From: Diphasiastrum complanatum
Taxonomy: Eukaryota > Streptophyta > Lycopodiopsida > Lycopodiales > Lycopodiaceae
Length of the DNA stretch: 64,000 nucleotides
NCBI GenBank assembly: GCA_029204225.1
Contig: CM055104.1
Span: 26,071,785-26,135,784, forward strand
Direction of reading: 5' to 3'
Positions within the stretch are counted from its first letter, which is position 1. Every line of letters begins with the position of its first letter. Of the stretch, positions 22,175 to 35,627 are shown one piece after another. The position numbers were made by a program, and so were the translations under genes. A model generated the notes under the pieces. The model searched no databases, was not told the origin of the DNA, and saw only the letters and a program-made list of their open reading frames with translations.

Positions 22175-25100
22175 TTAAGCCTGAATGCTTGAGCTTGCTG
22201 CAACCAATGCTCTGTCGGAAATTGTGGACCTTGAAGCAGCAAGTGCCTCTACCTGTTGCCAAGTTATTTCTCGATTTTCTTTGGAAGTTTTCAATTTTTT
22301 TTCATCCTGATTGAACTTTTGCAAGCATCTATTGAAAAGTTCTGGATCCATTTCTAAAAACATATTTCGGACATTCAACGTCAACACCCGCACAGTTTGG
22401 TTCCAGTGACTTCCGATGTTCTTCTCCAATGCAGCAAAGATGATAGGTAGTATTGCCTCTCTGTTTTGTGCCATTAGGTTTACAAAATGGTCATTGCTCC
22501 ACAGAAACAATGCTCGTTCAGCTACCTGTATGCATTAGGAACCTATGCCTTGTGAAATGCAACTCTTTGATTTTACAAAAAAGTAGCACTGTAAGCACAT
22601 ATCAATTTTCAATCTCAAAGCTTAACAAGATTTTTGGGAATCGGGAAATAGTACATCACAGTGAAATTAGTCTGAAGGAAAGGAATGTTAAGGTCGTGAC
22701 CACATGAATACTTATACATTCAAACTAATTATTTCAATCATGATCACTACTAATGCTGAACCAACCGTATGAAACATGATATTGTCTTAACCAGAAAGCA
22801 TGACTTCTCAGCTCTACGAATAGTAAAGAAACTGTTGCCGTCCAGGCCTAAGAAAAGTAAATGAGCTATTTTATTGCTAATCAATCCAGACAATTTAAAT
22901 ATAGTCATCCGTATCAGCTTGTTAGAGATAGCTATTGGTTCCAAACATATGCTAATCACAATCATTCCAGCCAGATGCTTATCAGAATAGTTCTTGTTTC
23001 CTAAAGCTTTCCATGTCGATAATAACGGTAACCTTATGTTCTCAAATGAGTTTTTGCCTGGACCTATAGAGAAGTTAGGTTTTATCTGTTGTTAGACTGT
23101 CTCATTTGAGGCTAACCACAAGAATATATAATGTTGTCTCAAAAGATTGTCGTTGCCTACCTACTAGCAAACGAGATACACGTACATGTAGTTTTCATGT
23201 TATGTCAGTCAGAATGCCATTCTGGACCCAAAACATTCTGAGATTTTCTTTGAACTTTTATATGTGATATTATATGTACACGGGGTGTGTGTGAAAGAGC
23301 TCCTTAGAGGAAGATGAAAATATACACACCAACCTCTCACAATGGAATCTCTCACATAGAAATGATCAACAAAATGCTAGAACACTCATGCATCTTTTAT
23401 TGACAAAATGGAGGTAGTATACACGGCATGCCAAGGCTTCTATAATCAGCAATCTCTCATACCTTCGTAAAAACTCAATTACCCAATATAACTTTGTGCA
23501 CTTCAATTTCAAGTCAGCTTAAACCTAATTAGAATTGCACCTAATTGGCCCCCTTGTTGACCCTCTAAGCCTTAAAGAAGGAATATGCACAATATTCAAC
23601 TTAAATCATTTAGTAATGTGTCAATGCCAACTCATCATTAAATGACCTAAAATCATCAACACAAGCTGAACTTGTGCAAATCTCAACACTCCTCACAATT
23701 TAGCTTGAACTAGTAGTTAACATAAATTTGCCAATAATGCCAAGAGCTGATTTAAACTTATGCAGCCTTTTGAAAAGACTTAGTGAGAATATTAGCGAAG
23801 AATGTGATTTTTGACGCATGCACCAAAGTCACCTCCTTTGACTACATCTCCCTTATAGAAAAGTGTGCAATTTTGATGGGTTTGGCTCTTGCATGGAAAA
23901 TGGGATTGGATGCAAGACTTTGTGCCAAGATGTTATCACACTCGATAAGTGAAATAACCTCTGATCCAATCACCTTCGATTCCACCAACAACCTCTTGAT
24001 CCAAAAAACCTCCGTGGGTGTTGTAGTAGTAAGAGCTTTGTATTTGATGAGAGCGAACTGTCTCTTGCTTCTTCAATAGCCAAGAGATGCCCCTTCTCCA
24101 ACAAATGTTGCAAGGACACTTTGTACACTTTCGATCTTTCTTGTCCCCTTCAAAATTTGAATAACAATCGAATCAACTCTATAAAGGATGCCAAAATTGG
24201 GTGTACTTGAGATATATCTTAAGATCCTTTTGGCACTTTTCCAAAACATAACTAGTGGTTTCTTGCATACTTTAAATAAGCTTGCATACACTAAGCTTAA
24301 ATCAAGTCTAGTTATTGTCATCCACATCAAGGAACCAAGATTCACCACATCAAGGAGCCTATACGTTGCCTATAAAGAGTGATGTCTTTGAAAGATAATC
24401 CATCCTCTCTACTCGACGTTTTTACATCTTACTTCATTCTACATGCTTACAACCATGCATATGAAACTTCTTGAGTAATGAAAGAGCATTCTTTGATTGA
24501 CAATTGAAGCTATAATCTGATGTCCTAAATATCTCCATACCCAAAGTATAATGCGAAGATCTTAGATTTACCATTTTGAACTCTTTGCTTAACTCTAGCT
24601 TTTGGTCTTATCAATGTCTTCTAGAAAGTCACAACTTAGAACGATGCCATTTACACGAAGTAAAAAAAAGTACAATGCCTTCATCATGAAACCTATATAC
24701 AAGGTTCAACCATACTCACTAGAAGTGAGCAAATAGATATGAGAAAAGACTTTGGTCTTGTATTCCAAGACCTTGAAGCTTGTTTCAAGCCATGCAAGCT
24801 TCTCTTAAGGTGACACCTTATCCTCCACGCCATTATTGAGAAAGGCCTTGGGTTGCTTCATAAAAATGTCTTCCTTGAAAAATTCGATTAAAACTACATT
24901 AAAAACATCATAACCATCCAAAATGTGAAGCAAGTGCAATGGCAAGTCTCACGGTTACCATCTTTGCCACAGGTGCACGGTCTTGTCATAGTCCATGCTC
25001 TTGAATTGAGCACACCCTTTGGCCACAAGCCTTAATTTGTGTTTACTTATACTATCATCATGCTTATGCTTCACTTTGAAAACCCACTTGCAACCAATCA

Positions 25101-27486
25101 CATTCTCGTCCAAAAGCAAATCAACAAGCTCTCAAGTATCATTCTCTATCAAAGCAATATACTCATCATTCATTGCAATAAACCACTCCTTTGATTCCAA
25201 AGCTTCATGCACACTTTAAGGTAAGTGATTAAGGCTAAAGATGTGGTACATTTTTGGCTTGCTTACCCTTATCCTTGTATGTGAGCCTTGATGACTCCAT
25301 CAATGATCTCCTTGACGTGATTCGAGCTCTAGAATTTGGGATTTGCTCCTCCTTGATCTCAACTCTCTCTTTGACAATTACAAGGTACTATATTACACAA
25401 GTATTTAGCACATGTTAAAGTTTCACCCCAAAAAGACTTAAGTAGACATGCATCCAATCTAAGAGCTTTTGCACATGAACACAAAGTTCTAGGGTTTCAT
25501 TGTCTATTCTATTTGAGTTGAATTTGTTCAAATTTCCAAGCAGCCTGCTAATGTTTGATGAACGTTGCTAACCAGCATCTAATCCTGTAGTTTCAGTTGG
25601 TTTTCATGATTTTCAATTATTATGTTATTGATTCCAAAATGTTTATGTTTGAAATTGTTACCAGCCTGGGTGCTTAGTCTATGGTTTTAGTCAATTCCTC
25701 TTTTTCCCCAGTCCTGAAATGTGTTCACTAGCAAAATTATTTGTTTTTTATTTAACCTCATAAGAAGAATTGAACCACATTAGAACATGGGAATAAAATA
25801 GTATTTGATAACCCGGAAAGAAATTGAACTACGTTCAGAATGTAAACCTTTTCTCGCATTTTGAATAAAATGTGATTCTGAATGCCGTGGGCTATATTTA
25901 AGATTCATATTTAGATGCTCCTGAACTAGCTAGCAAGCTAACAAGGTAATCCATCCATTCAATAAGCTTACCTTCTGATCTGCAATTTCTTGAAAAGAAT
26001 TAGGTCTTGACATTGGACTATAGAAAATGCACTATCAACATAACCTTATAATTGAACAAAGGGGTCAATTTTACCTTAAGAGGTTTTCAAAATCTTATAC
26101 TCTTGGATAAAGCTTGAACCTTCGATCAAGATTTTTAGAGGCTAGTTTGAGGTTAAATTCGTAAAGGAAAAGCAAAACAAATTAGATCGGAAACTAGCCA
26201 GATATGACAACAGTTCATTCCAAAGTCATACATACCTGAAAATGGGAGCTGTTGAGACATCGAGCAATTTTTTGAAAAAGGAAATCAATGCAGCGCTGAA
26301 ATTCTGCTGCCTGGGTTCCTTCCAAAACATCTTCCAACTCCCCCAGAAAAAGGACCTCCTTCTGACTATTTGTTACAGGCCAGTACTTCAACAGCCCTCT
26401 AATAACAGTGCCTGCAAGCTGAGAATCCTTCTCCACATACTGAGTTATACAGTACGAGAGCTGTTGATGATAGAAAACCAGACACTTGGGCTTGTGCAAG
26501 GGGATCAAGGCCTGCACAAGAAACAATTTGTGCTCTTCTTTTAGCGGCACAGCAAAACCATTGATGATGCTTCCCAATATCTCTAACAGCTCTGCAATAC
26601 CATTCTGCTTTTCAACCTCAAAAACGAATTGGTAGAAGATGTCATTAATCCCCTTGCGTATAAACGTACGATGAACCATAAATTTCCCATAAATTCTATG
26701 CAAAATGGTTTTCAAATACTCCCTTTCTCTAGGATCCTCAGAATCAAATAGATTCAGCAACTGCATTAGAAAAGGTTGATCAATATATTTCCTTGCAACT
26801 TTAGGATCTGTCTCTGTTGATACAACAAAACGAAGAAGAAACTCGTATACAATTTGCAAGTGCGGCCAAGCTGGATCCATGATGCTTGGCTGTTCCTCTT
26901 CTGGATCAGCACAATCAGAGGTGCCGCTGCTCTCACGAGAAGAGAGAGGTAGAGAGCGAAAAAGATTAGCTTTCAACATTGTAATTATGTCATCCATAAC
27001 AGCTTCACTGAATTTGCATGTACCAGAAGTAGCGTAATCCACCAGCTCCAACAAAGTCTTGCGTTTAATTTCTTTCTCTCTTACCATTTTATTTGGATCA
27101 GTAGAGTCGACCACATAACAACAAAGCCTGAGCTTCCTAACGAAAAGGCTTTGCCTGTCAGAGCTTGGCACATCTCTCATTGAGGGCAATGACTCAAAGC
27201 AGCCATTAGGGTTTCCATTGCTAGACAAGGGAAAAGCCTGAGGCTTTTCCCTCACGGCAGGGGGTTGCCGGCCAGATGCAGACGAATTTGAAGTTAGTAC
27301 TGAACTTCTGGCCACTGAAGCCGATACAGAACTCTTAGATCCACCCTTGCCAGATTCTGAAACCCCCAAACCGGTGATTAATTCAATGCTTGCACTGGAT
27401 GATGCAGCTCCAAACATCGGCGCTTCATTAGTTTCGCTTTTTGCTGGTTTGCGAGATATCAGTTTCTTTAGCTTGATGTTCATCAT
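22175..27486 (-). CDS. PP2A regulatory subunit B' (B56 family), two exons
   Basis: B56 subunits bind the PP2A A/C core and direct the phosphatase to substrates. Exon 1 (27486-26236, 417 codons) starts at tandem ATG codons. An in-frame TGA 54 bases upstream (27540-27538) supports that start. Exon 2 (22525-22175) ends in TAA, giving 533 residues, normal for plant B' proteins. The donor CAG|GTATG and acceptor ATACAG|GTAGCT join NSSHFQ to [14 protein letters not shown], a conserved B56 junction. The N-terminal ~110 residues are Ser-rich and variable, opening [17 protein letters not shown] like the plant alpha/beta group. The B56 fold follows with [13 protein letters not shown] (210-222), YGKFMVHR (266-273) and [19 protein letters not shown] (367-385). 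The intron (22526-26235) contains a Copia fragment. No disabling lesion is seen. Confidence 0.95.
23286..25510 (-). mobile_element. Truncated Ty1/Copia element inside the PP2A B' intron
   Basis: Same strand as the host gene. From high to low coordinates: an integrase-end remnant (near 25480), RT start with [19 protein letters not shown] (about 25095), degraded RT, RT end and RNase H linker with [20 protein letters not shown] (24348-24073), RNase H remnants to about 23720, polypurine tract, then a putative 3' LTR from about 23688 down to about 23286. The LTR begins TGTTGAGATT on the minus strand right after the GTGAGGAG polypurine tract. Numerous stops make it inactive. Gag, protease and a 5' LTR are absent. 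The left LTR edge is approximate. Confidence 0.8.
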
Positions 27487-28480
27487 GTCTGTCCCCTGTG
27501 CTTCCCCACACAGACTCCTCGCAACCCTATGCCTACTTCACCACGGCTGGCATCGGCCCGAGCGGATCAATAACAGAAAAACCTTTTTGCTATTGCTGCA
27601 TAATTGCTGCCAGGGACGGCAGACAGAACTTGCTTGTCAGGAAAATGTACAACATCGCATTTGATGTGTAGTTTACTTTAATGCGATAAAGTAGGGATAA
27701 CGCTCCCCTATCTACCTCTTAAAACAAAGTCCGCCAACAAGAATGACTAGACTTCAAAAATCTCCATAGAACTACTCTAATTTGGTGACTCTGTTTCCTG
27801 CAATAGGATTTCCGAGGCTCTTGAACACAAATGCAGATTAATTCTACACATGAGGAGATGGAAATTGGCAAATGACTAGATTCCTCAGAAATTCAATTTT
27901 TCTATTTTACTTTTTAAGCTTGTACGTGAACTCAGCCTTTCCTTGCTAGATGATGATGATGGATCCACAAACCTGTTTTCGCTTTTTTAGTCATCACTTT
28001 CATGCGAGTTACCGATTTCAACAATTGAGAATTTCGCGCAATCCTGCAAACCAGCAACAAAACAAAATGGTCTGACAACCAGGAAAGCAGCGGCAGCTGC
28101 TGCGCCACTCATCATTTGGTCACATTATAAAGGTTTGATCCGAGGCTGGAAGCAGCAGCAGAAACCAGAAATGGATAGAAAGGAGGAGAATTGGATCGCA
28201 AAAAAAAAGAAGCGAATCGATGGAATGCATACGAAGATCGATCACTTGCAAGTAGCAGCAGCAGCAGCAGCAGCAGCAACGCACGAAGAAGTAGAAATAA
28301 CTGAAGACAGACGCCAAGTGGCAGAGAAGGAGAAGGTAGTGGCGGCAGAAACGCCGCGACTAGTTGTGCATCCTGGTACGCCAGGCGGCAGAAGAAGAGA
28401 GCGCAACGGCGGTGGATGCGATGCGGATGTACAACGGGATGCGATGTGGATGTGGATGCACTCAAAATCCTTCAACAACT
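27487..28480 (-). promoter_or_regulatory. Probable 5' leader/promoter region of PP2A B'
   Basis: Upstream of the PP2A start the minus strand is rich in CT and GCT runs. It contains acceptor-like TTTGCAG at about 28040, consistent with a 5' leader that includes an intron. The overlapping plus-strand frames (for example 28135-28482, with an Ala run) reflect a triplet repeat and look spurious. No clear TATA box was fixed. The transcription start is not known. Confidence 0.35.
28254..28278. repeat. (AGC)n trinucleotide repeat
   Basis: About eight AGC units, read as GCT on the strand of the PP2A gene, within its putative 5' leader. Confidence 0.9.
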
Positions 28481-28499
28481 AATTCATAAAGGGGGGTTG

Positions 28500-28700
28500 G
28501 GAGCCTTGAGCCTTAAAGGCAATGCCCTGGGGCCAAATGGGTTTTGGTCCCAGCCAGTGTTTGAGCGTCACGTGGCGCAGTGCCTGCGAGGGGCCTGCTC
28601 GCCAAAATCGACGGGCGCAGCTGGATTTTCGCGGGCGGGCGCAGGCACCAGGGTGCGGTCCTGGGCAGGCGCAGGGTGGCGCCGGGCAGGGCAGAAATGG
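28500..28700. other. GC-rich island in AT-rich surroundings
   Basis: About 200 bases of markedly higher GC content with repeated GGGCAGGCGCAGG and GGGCGGGCGCAGG phrases and many CpG. It lies about 1 kb upstream of the PP2A start. It may be a CpG-rich promoter segment or part of an LTR-type repeat, since the AT-rich sequence to its right has a TATA-like CTATAAATAG on the minus strand near 28963. No protein is convincing. Confidence 0.35.
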
Positions 28701-29299
28701 CATAGAAACATCCAAAAGATCGTTAAAAACTCTTCAAGCAGATCAAATATAATGAAGTACTTATTTTGAACGTGTAATAATGTCAAAAATCAGAGAGCAT
28801 AACATTCATAAAGAGGCATAAAAAACATGTCATAATCATCATTCACACAAGCAAGACAATGTAGAAAATTATGCACAATGTAGAGACCAATCTCCTTCAA
28901 AATCTTCATCAAAATGAGGTGTGTACATCAACTATTAAAATGGCAAAATGTTCAGCTATTTATAGCTCTAGTAGGATGAATTTAGAAACTCTAGAAGTAA
29001 GATTAAGTCCTAAATCTCCACCATCCATCAAATCAGTAGTCTAGATTGACCAGCTTGATAATGACTACATAGTTGTATGAAATATGTACATAAACAATAA
29101 AAGAATGTCATTTGACCAACTTGGCCCCCTCCACATAGTTTTCACACATGCGGCCTCCACTTTGACCCTTGGTTAAAGTATTTGAAAATTTCAAATTTAG
29201 GTCTCAAGTTAATATTTGTCAATTTGAACTATTTTTTCACACTCCCTCTCAGATTCAACTTGGCCAAAAAATTATCATCCATGCTTACCATAACCAAGA

Positions 29300-30060
29300 T
29301 AAGACTTCCTTGATGAAGATCCATTTCCAACTATCATGAACATACCATTGATGTAGCTCCTCCTTGGAAATATCTCAAAGCTTCCATGCCTTCATATTTT
29401 CAAAAACAATCCATACGAAAATAGCTAGTCCTCAACATGCTAGTATTTTGCATTTCTCTAAACATCCAAACAAAATGGTTTATCCAATCCTCTGTCATCA
29501 AGAAGCAATGAGAACATCCCAACCAGCACTTGACAAAGTCCATACTTGCCTTTGCCCCTTTGTATATTACTCCAAGTGAGTACACTACATAAAATATGAG
29601 TATCATAAATATTGAAGTAGCAACATTGATCTATCTTACTCACCACAAACCCAAGACTCAAGCAGGTGATAAAAGCATTTTCTTTGTGGTCTCCTCCTCT
29701 GATTTGAACTTGAAACATATGTTAGATCCATGGATGATCCTCCAAGAACCATGTCAATAACTCTAGTTGCCTAGTTTTGCCACAAAATTTCACTTTCCAA
29801 GCACCAATGCCTCACACTAGAGATTTGTATGTCTTGAACACCAAAACCAAAAATAATATTCTAATTTTTCCAGATCCTCATCTTTGACATATTAAAAAAA
29901 AACACGATTCTTCATCCCAAAGCTTTGACTAAGACCAAAGAAGATCCTATCAAACTTCATTTCATTATGTACAATGAAGACAATGTCATCACCATGAAGC
30001 AACAATAAAATAGAATGATCTCTATCAAACATGAAGTAGAAAGGATAAATATGAGTGTAC
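29300..30060 (-). mobile_element. Badly decayed retroelement remnant (RT-like)
   Basis: On the minus strand near 30040-29900 the reading SILLLLHGDDIVFIVHNE resembles the LLLYADDIVLI box of non-LTR reverse transcriptases, followed by FGMKNR. Downstream fragments such as FGFGVQDIQ and several tryptophan-rich pieces fit the later part of a LINE ORF2, but stops are frequent. The YADD catalytic motif is altered to HGDD. This call is tentative. Confidence 0.35.
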
Positions 30061-30789
30061 AATTAGGTCTTTTCAGCTTCCACAAGTCCACAAAAACCTC
30101 TGTAATCATGAAACATCAGAATGCACATGAACTCGAACTTGATAAATGACCAAAAACTTGTACCTTTCCTTGAATATCAAGCTCCAACTCCATCTTCCTT
30201 AAGAAATAAACATGAACTTGTTATCATCCTTTCCACATGATTTCTAGCAACCTTTGAATCTAAGAATCATTTTTCAATGCTTGGTGATGTTCCATGCTCA
30301 ATGCCAAAATCACTAGTACCACGTAAGTGCCACAAGATGCTCCCTGACAAACAACAAAAGTTTTTACTAGGATTTTGTATAAGATAACTAAGCTCATAAA
30401 CACAATCATCAGGCTTAGTAAAGATAAATCAAATGAGGTTTTCAAAAAATCTTTTATGAAGAATAGCGTCCTTCAAGGGTGACTAATTATCTTCTATATA
30501 AAGCTCACAACTAGCCTCTATAGATAAATCAAAGCAATTATTAATGCTTAACTTTCTAAGGATAAATCTTATAAATTATTATATATCATCAAAAATAAAA
30601 GTAGCATGCTGATTTTTATAGGTCTTTGTCCTCAAAATATTATGAAAATGTGTTTCCCCTCAAATGCACAAACCAATGAAGAGATAGCATGATCACCAAT
30701 ATGCAAAAAATAGAGACAACGTTCATTCCACATGAACATGAGAGTAGATGAGATCCCAAGAATACATAGATCACTAATATGCCTTGCAT

Positions 30790-31215
30790 ACTACCTCTTG
30801 AATGCTAGCTTGAGCCTTTTCAAACCTTCGTTGATCAAGTCCTTGCATTCTTGGTCACCACCAAGATCCATAAAAAGGTCTTCTTCTTCTTGGTCATTAC
30901 CAAGATCCACCAAACACCTACCAAGAGTAGAATATTCAAGAATAAAAGCCACCACATAAAGATAAGTAGAAAACAAGTCTTTGCTCTCCCTATGTGTACT
31001 CCAAGTGTTGGATAAAACTTGACTTCATCTCTTTTCACTCTCATTTTCATTACTCTCAGTTTTTTTCTCTCTCATGATTACATTCTTCACCCAGGATAAC
31101 ATCTTTGTAGGCAACAACACTCTTTCCCCCCCGAAAAAACACCCCATGCGCCTTACTTTTTTCATCACAAACTATAAAAACACCTTTTGTAGTTGTCACA
31201 TCTTCCCTATATATG
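30790..31215 (-). mobile_element. Copia integrase-RT linker remnant
   Basis: Around 31190-31060 the minus strand reads IVCDEKSKAHGVF and, after a frameshift, VVAYKDVILGEECNHERE. This corresponds to the Copia segment where integrase ends (a 'YRVYNP...VVISRDVIFDE' type block). The following acidic, Asp/Glu-rich frame to about 30791 would be the integrase-RT linker. Flanking parts of the element are not recognisable. Confidence 0.45.
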
Positions 31216-31309
31216 TCTTTTAGAAAATGTGTACATAACCAGTACTAACAAAGTCACTCAAAAAACTCCATTCTCAATATCTTTCCAAACCATGAAACAT
31301 GGAATGTAT

Positions 31310-32075
31310 TTCCAACTAAGGCTGTCATGTGCTACATGTAATTAGCCCATAATTTTACTAAATGTAATGCTAAACATAGCCATGGAGCTAATTTAGACTA
31401 GGTTTAGTCAATAGGACAATTAATAAAGTGACTCGAACAACCTCGCTATATTTGTTAATAGTGGAATTTTAATAATGGTTGTAAGGCCCAATTTAGCCAA
31501 ATAAGGTCCCAATCTTATAGTAGGAGCACAAAGGACACTATAAATAGCTGAGGTCGTGCTAAATTTGGAGGCTATTATTCATTTGTCTAATTTAAACTTT
31601 TGGTGTTCTCTTTGTGATCTTGAAGCTTCTCTTGGAGAGCTTTCTTGATGGAATTTGTGATTCATGTGCCTAAAATCACATGAGAGCTTTGATCATGCTC
31701 TAGAAATAGGCCCTATCATGTGAATGATCACTAGTGATGAATAATGATACCTTACTTTGCCTATTTTGGTAAAGTTTTGCTAGATTTATCCATCTTTTTT
31801 TTAATGTTTGTCTAGTTTTCGTGATTTCTTGCATTTCCATGCTTATTTGATATTCATGAATGGATTAAATGTTTGAATGCTAAGATTGGCACATTAAAAA
31901 AAAAACCCATTCGTAGAACTCGCACAACGCACACACAAAAATTGGCTTTTTAATCTTTTAATATATTTTACTATTAAAAAACACTTGCGCATCATGGTGG
32001 CGTCCCTAGAGCACCGTTGACTTTCCACTTTTGAAAAACAAAAAACGGTTGTCCAAAGGGCAAATGCTCGTCGGA

Positions 32076-32159
<84 letters not shown>

Positions 32160-33415
32160 CCCCCCCCACGTGTGAACCCCTCCCCCTCACGTCCTCTCTT
32201 CCTCTCTCTCTATATATATCTCATATGCCTTAGTCCGCGCTTGCGCTTGATTCCAAAGAATATTATGTGAGAATGTTTTGCAAAAGATTCTTTCCTTCCA
32301 TCTCAATGCCTGAAAAAAAATATTTTTTTGGTTTTTTCTATTTTTTACGTTTTTTTTTTCACGAGCACCCCAACGATTCGTTCGTGTAATCGGAAAAAAA
32401 ATTTACCAACAATTTTAAGATTATTTATGGCTTCATGTTTTCTAATGGACCAATGCTCCAAGGAAACCAATTTTTTTTTATGGGAGCCTATCTCTAAGTT
32501 GGATTAAATACGTTTTATTATCCATTCTTTCTATATCAATAACTTTTTCATATGATCTCGGATTCCAGTGTTGTAAGAACAAAAAGTGTTCAATTCGCTA
32601 ACCTCAGTACAATAACTGTATTTCCATCATATTACTAAGTCTTTAAATATTTTTTTTAAGTACCCTTTTTTTTTCCAATTTATTTTCTTTGTAATTCTCT
32701 TGTAATTTTCAAATTGCTATAACTTCTCCATTTGAGTTCGGATTTCAATGCTGTAAAAAGCAAAATTCATTAATTCAACAAGGTTGTTAGTGTAGAAGTC
32801 TGATTGATATTAAAAAATTGACCTCTACAAAATCTCTCTATGTTGGCTTTTACTCAAACACATGCACTTTATCATTATTTCTAAGGGCTTTGCACTTTGT
32901 CACATTTAACAATCCCATACTGTAAACTCAACTCTTCATAATTTTTTCAGATGGATAGGGATTATAAACAAGAGGATGACAATCAATCATATTGACAATT
33001 ATGATAATGACATGGAGGAATATTGGGATCAAGATGAAGATTATAACCAAGGTGACGACTTCATTGATGACAATCAATATCAAGACTACAATGAGGATTT
33101 TCAATTCAATACTACTCTAAAAATTTCAATGTTGAACAACAAAATGAGGGTCAACATGAACCGATCATTGAATATTTATTGGTTTGCAGATGATGTAGTT
33201 GAACTATTCGATGGTCAAGATGGACTAGAGTCCAACGACGATGATTATCAAGATCAAGATCAATTCCAATTTGTTGCTTATGACCAACTTGAAGTGATAA
33301 GTGTGGATGAGCAACAATAGATGTGATGTCCTAAAATCACATAAGAGCTTCTATTATGCTCTAGAAATAGGCCCTATGTTGTGAATGATCACTAATTATG
33401 AATAGTGATATCTTA
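31310..33415 (+). mobile_element. Candidate non-autonomous LTR-type element
   Basis: A roughly 90-base direct repeat occurs at 31668-31757 and 33323-33412, sharing CATGCTCTAGAAATAGGCCC-like and GTGAATGATCACTA phrases. The left copy lies in an LTR-like block with TATAAAT at 31539-31545. Between the repeats are a leader, a CT microsatellite, two copies of an ATAACTT-containing repeat (about 32540 and 32716) and an acidic 114-codon frame (32976-33320) rich in Asp, Gln and Tyr without known domains. No RT or integrase is visible. It may be a TRIM/LARD-like element, but the outer LTR limits and target duplication are not established. Confidence 0.35.
32078..32156. repeat. (CT)n microsatellite
   Basis: 79 bases of CT followed by AAGCCCCCCC. 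Unlike the two GA tracts in RRP12 intron 2, it has no LINE hairpin beside it. Confidence 0.95.
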
Positions 33416-33595
33416 CATTAGAGGAGTTTCAAATATCAAAAAGGCCCTATAAGGAATGCCATGTAGGATCAAAAAAATCAAAATAAAAAAAAACAATATT
33501 GTTTATGTGCTTGCCTCCACCACTCCCGAGGCCTCCCCAACTCCCAATGCTCTAACTATAGTGTCTATAGTCATAGAGAACTTGTTCACAATCTA

Positions 33596-33816
33596 ACTTG
33601 TCTAAATTTGAATATACATTCCCTCCATTGGTTAAGATGAGAGCAACTTCACATTGGATTGAAAATACAAGCGTCATCCCCAAATTTGAATCAGGAAAAA
33701 AAACAAAATGTAAGAATTGATCTTACAAAAGAGTTTAGCTTGTCTAAATTCGAATATGCATTCCCTCCACTAGTTGACATGAGCGCAATCTTCACATTGG
33801 AATAAAATATAAGTGC
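33596..33816. repeat. Direct repeat pair, about 77 bp
   Basis: Two copies starting TTGTCTAAATT(T/C)GAATAT and containing CATTCCCTCCA and TTCACATTGGA lie at about 33598-33672 and 33741-33816, with roughly 80% identity. The intervening 70 bases are unrelated. Probably an old local duplication. Confidence 0.75.
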
Positions 33817-33943
33817 ATAATATAATAAAAGGTAATTACTTTGATTTGTTTTGAAAAATCTGTTCTGAGTACTTTGATGCATGTGATAACTTTCTTGTTT
33901 TTTTTGATGGGGACATTGTATCTTCTTCATTTGGATATCCCTA

Positions 33944-35175
33944 CTATTTCAACAAGTAGGCCATCATGCATCTGGCTGCTTCCATCAGGGTCCTATTCTT
34001 TCGTTCAACAACACCATTGTGCTGCGGTGCGTAGGCTGCAGTTCTTCTATGAATGATGCCATGATCATTGCAGAAGTCAGTGAAGCGATTCGCGATGTAT
34101 TCGCCACCACGATCTGTCCTGATCTGCTTCACTTTGCTGCCTGTACATCTCTCAGTCCAATTCACATATTCTGTTAATTTATCAAGTGCTTCAGATTTAT
34201 TCTGAATAAAATACTCTGGAAAATTTGCTATAATCATCAATGAAGGTTATATAATACTTTGAGCCTCCTACTGAGATCACGTTGAATGGTCCACAGATGT
34301 CAGAATGCACTAGCTCCAGAATCTTAGTTGTTCTGTAGGAGACTTTGATAAATGGAGTGCGTGACATCTTGCCTTTCAAACATGCATCACAGGTGGTCGA
34401 ATTGGTTGCATTCGAGATGCTGACCCCTATTGTTCCTCCATGATGGCTTGCTTGGTAAAGTGCCATTGAGTTCATGTGGCAGAGTCTCCTGTGTCACAGA
34501 GTGTCTGGCTGGTCATCATGAGTCTAATGCACATGATCTGCAGGTAGGCGTACCTTCAGATGATATAAGTTTCCTTTCCTTCTGCCTTGAGCGATGAGAG
34601 TACTGGTACTGACATCAATCACATTGCATGCTTCGTCAGAAAACATCACATGCATCCCTGCATCTGCTATTCTTGCTATAGAAAGCAAGTCTTGTTGCAG
34701 AGTAGACACGAACAGAACGTCTTCGAGTCGTCTGTCTCTGCTGTTTGTGTTGAGCCACAGTGAACCAATACCGTTCACTTGATGTTTAGATCCATTTCCA
34801 AGAACTATGAATTTTGAGGGATCTGCACTTCTGAAATCAGATATTATTCGTCTTGATGTCACAAAGTGTGAGGTGGCTCCTGAGTCTAGAATCACCTCAT
34901 GTATGTCAGATGTTGATGCTGCACACACGTCTTCACAGATGTAGGCGGTCGAACAATTTTTGTTTATTCTTTCTTCGCCCATCTTCGAGCTCTCGGGCTC
35001 CTCGACATAGGATGAACTATTGCTGTTCTCCTGTCTGTCCTGTGCTGACTTGTTTCTCGGGTTTTGGTGGCAATCCATGGCTGCATGACCCTTCTTGTGG
35101 CAATGAATACACTCAATCTTGGGATTGAGCCAGCAGGTATCTACTGTATGCCTGTCTCTTCTGCATCTCACACAA
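33944..35175 (-). mobile_element. Ty1/Copia gag-protease-integrase fragment
   Basis: Minus strand, high to low: a CCHC zinc knuckle CIHCHKKGHAAMDC (35171-34524 frame), aspartic protease with intact DSGATSHF, the GAG-pre-integrase region ending GNLYHLKV, then after frameshifts CDACLKGKMSR, LVHSDICGPF and DDYSKFSRVF, and finally integrase with QIRTDRGGEYIANRF and HNGVVERKNRTLMEAAR. The integrase core acidic residues are present in these motifs. RT and RNase H are absent beyond about 33950, and gag upstream of the knuckle fades into the GA microsatellite at 35382. It is related to TNT1-94-type elements. Confidence 0.9.
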
Positions 35176-35379
35176 GTTTTCTTGTCTGCACCTTGTTGTT
35201 TTGACCTCCTGTTGGTCTTCCAGTTGCTTTTGCTGGTTCCCTCTGCTTGCTGATCATGATCCTGATTGGACTCCCTCTTAGGCTTACATTGTTTCTTTGA
35301 TTTTTCTTTGTTGTCGTAGAGGGCCTGGTCAGAACCGTCTTTGTGATCAAGATGTTCTCTGGCCTCGACTTCCTCTCAA

Positions 35380-35545
<166 letters not shown>

Positions 35546-35627
35546 ACAATAAATCATTGCCATAGACACTCTAATATGGATCAAGGAAACTTTGTAAATA
35601 TGCAATTATGGATAGAAAAAGCACAAG

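Noticed and set aside
28135-28482. Open frame with a poly-Ala run
   Set aside because: Generated by an AGC repeat and biased composition in the likely 5' leader of the PP2A gene on the other strand.
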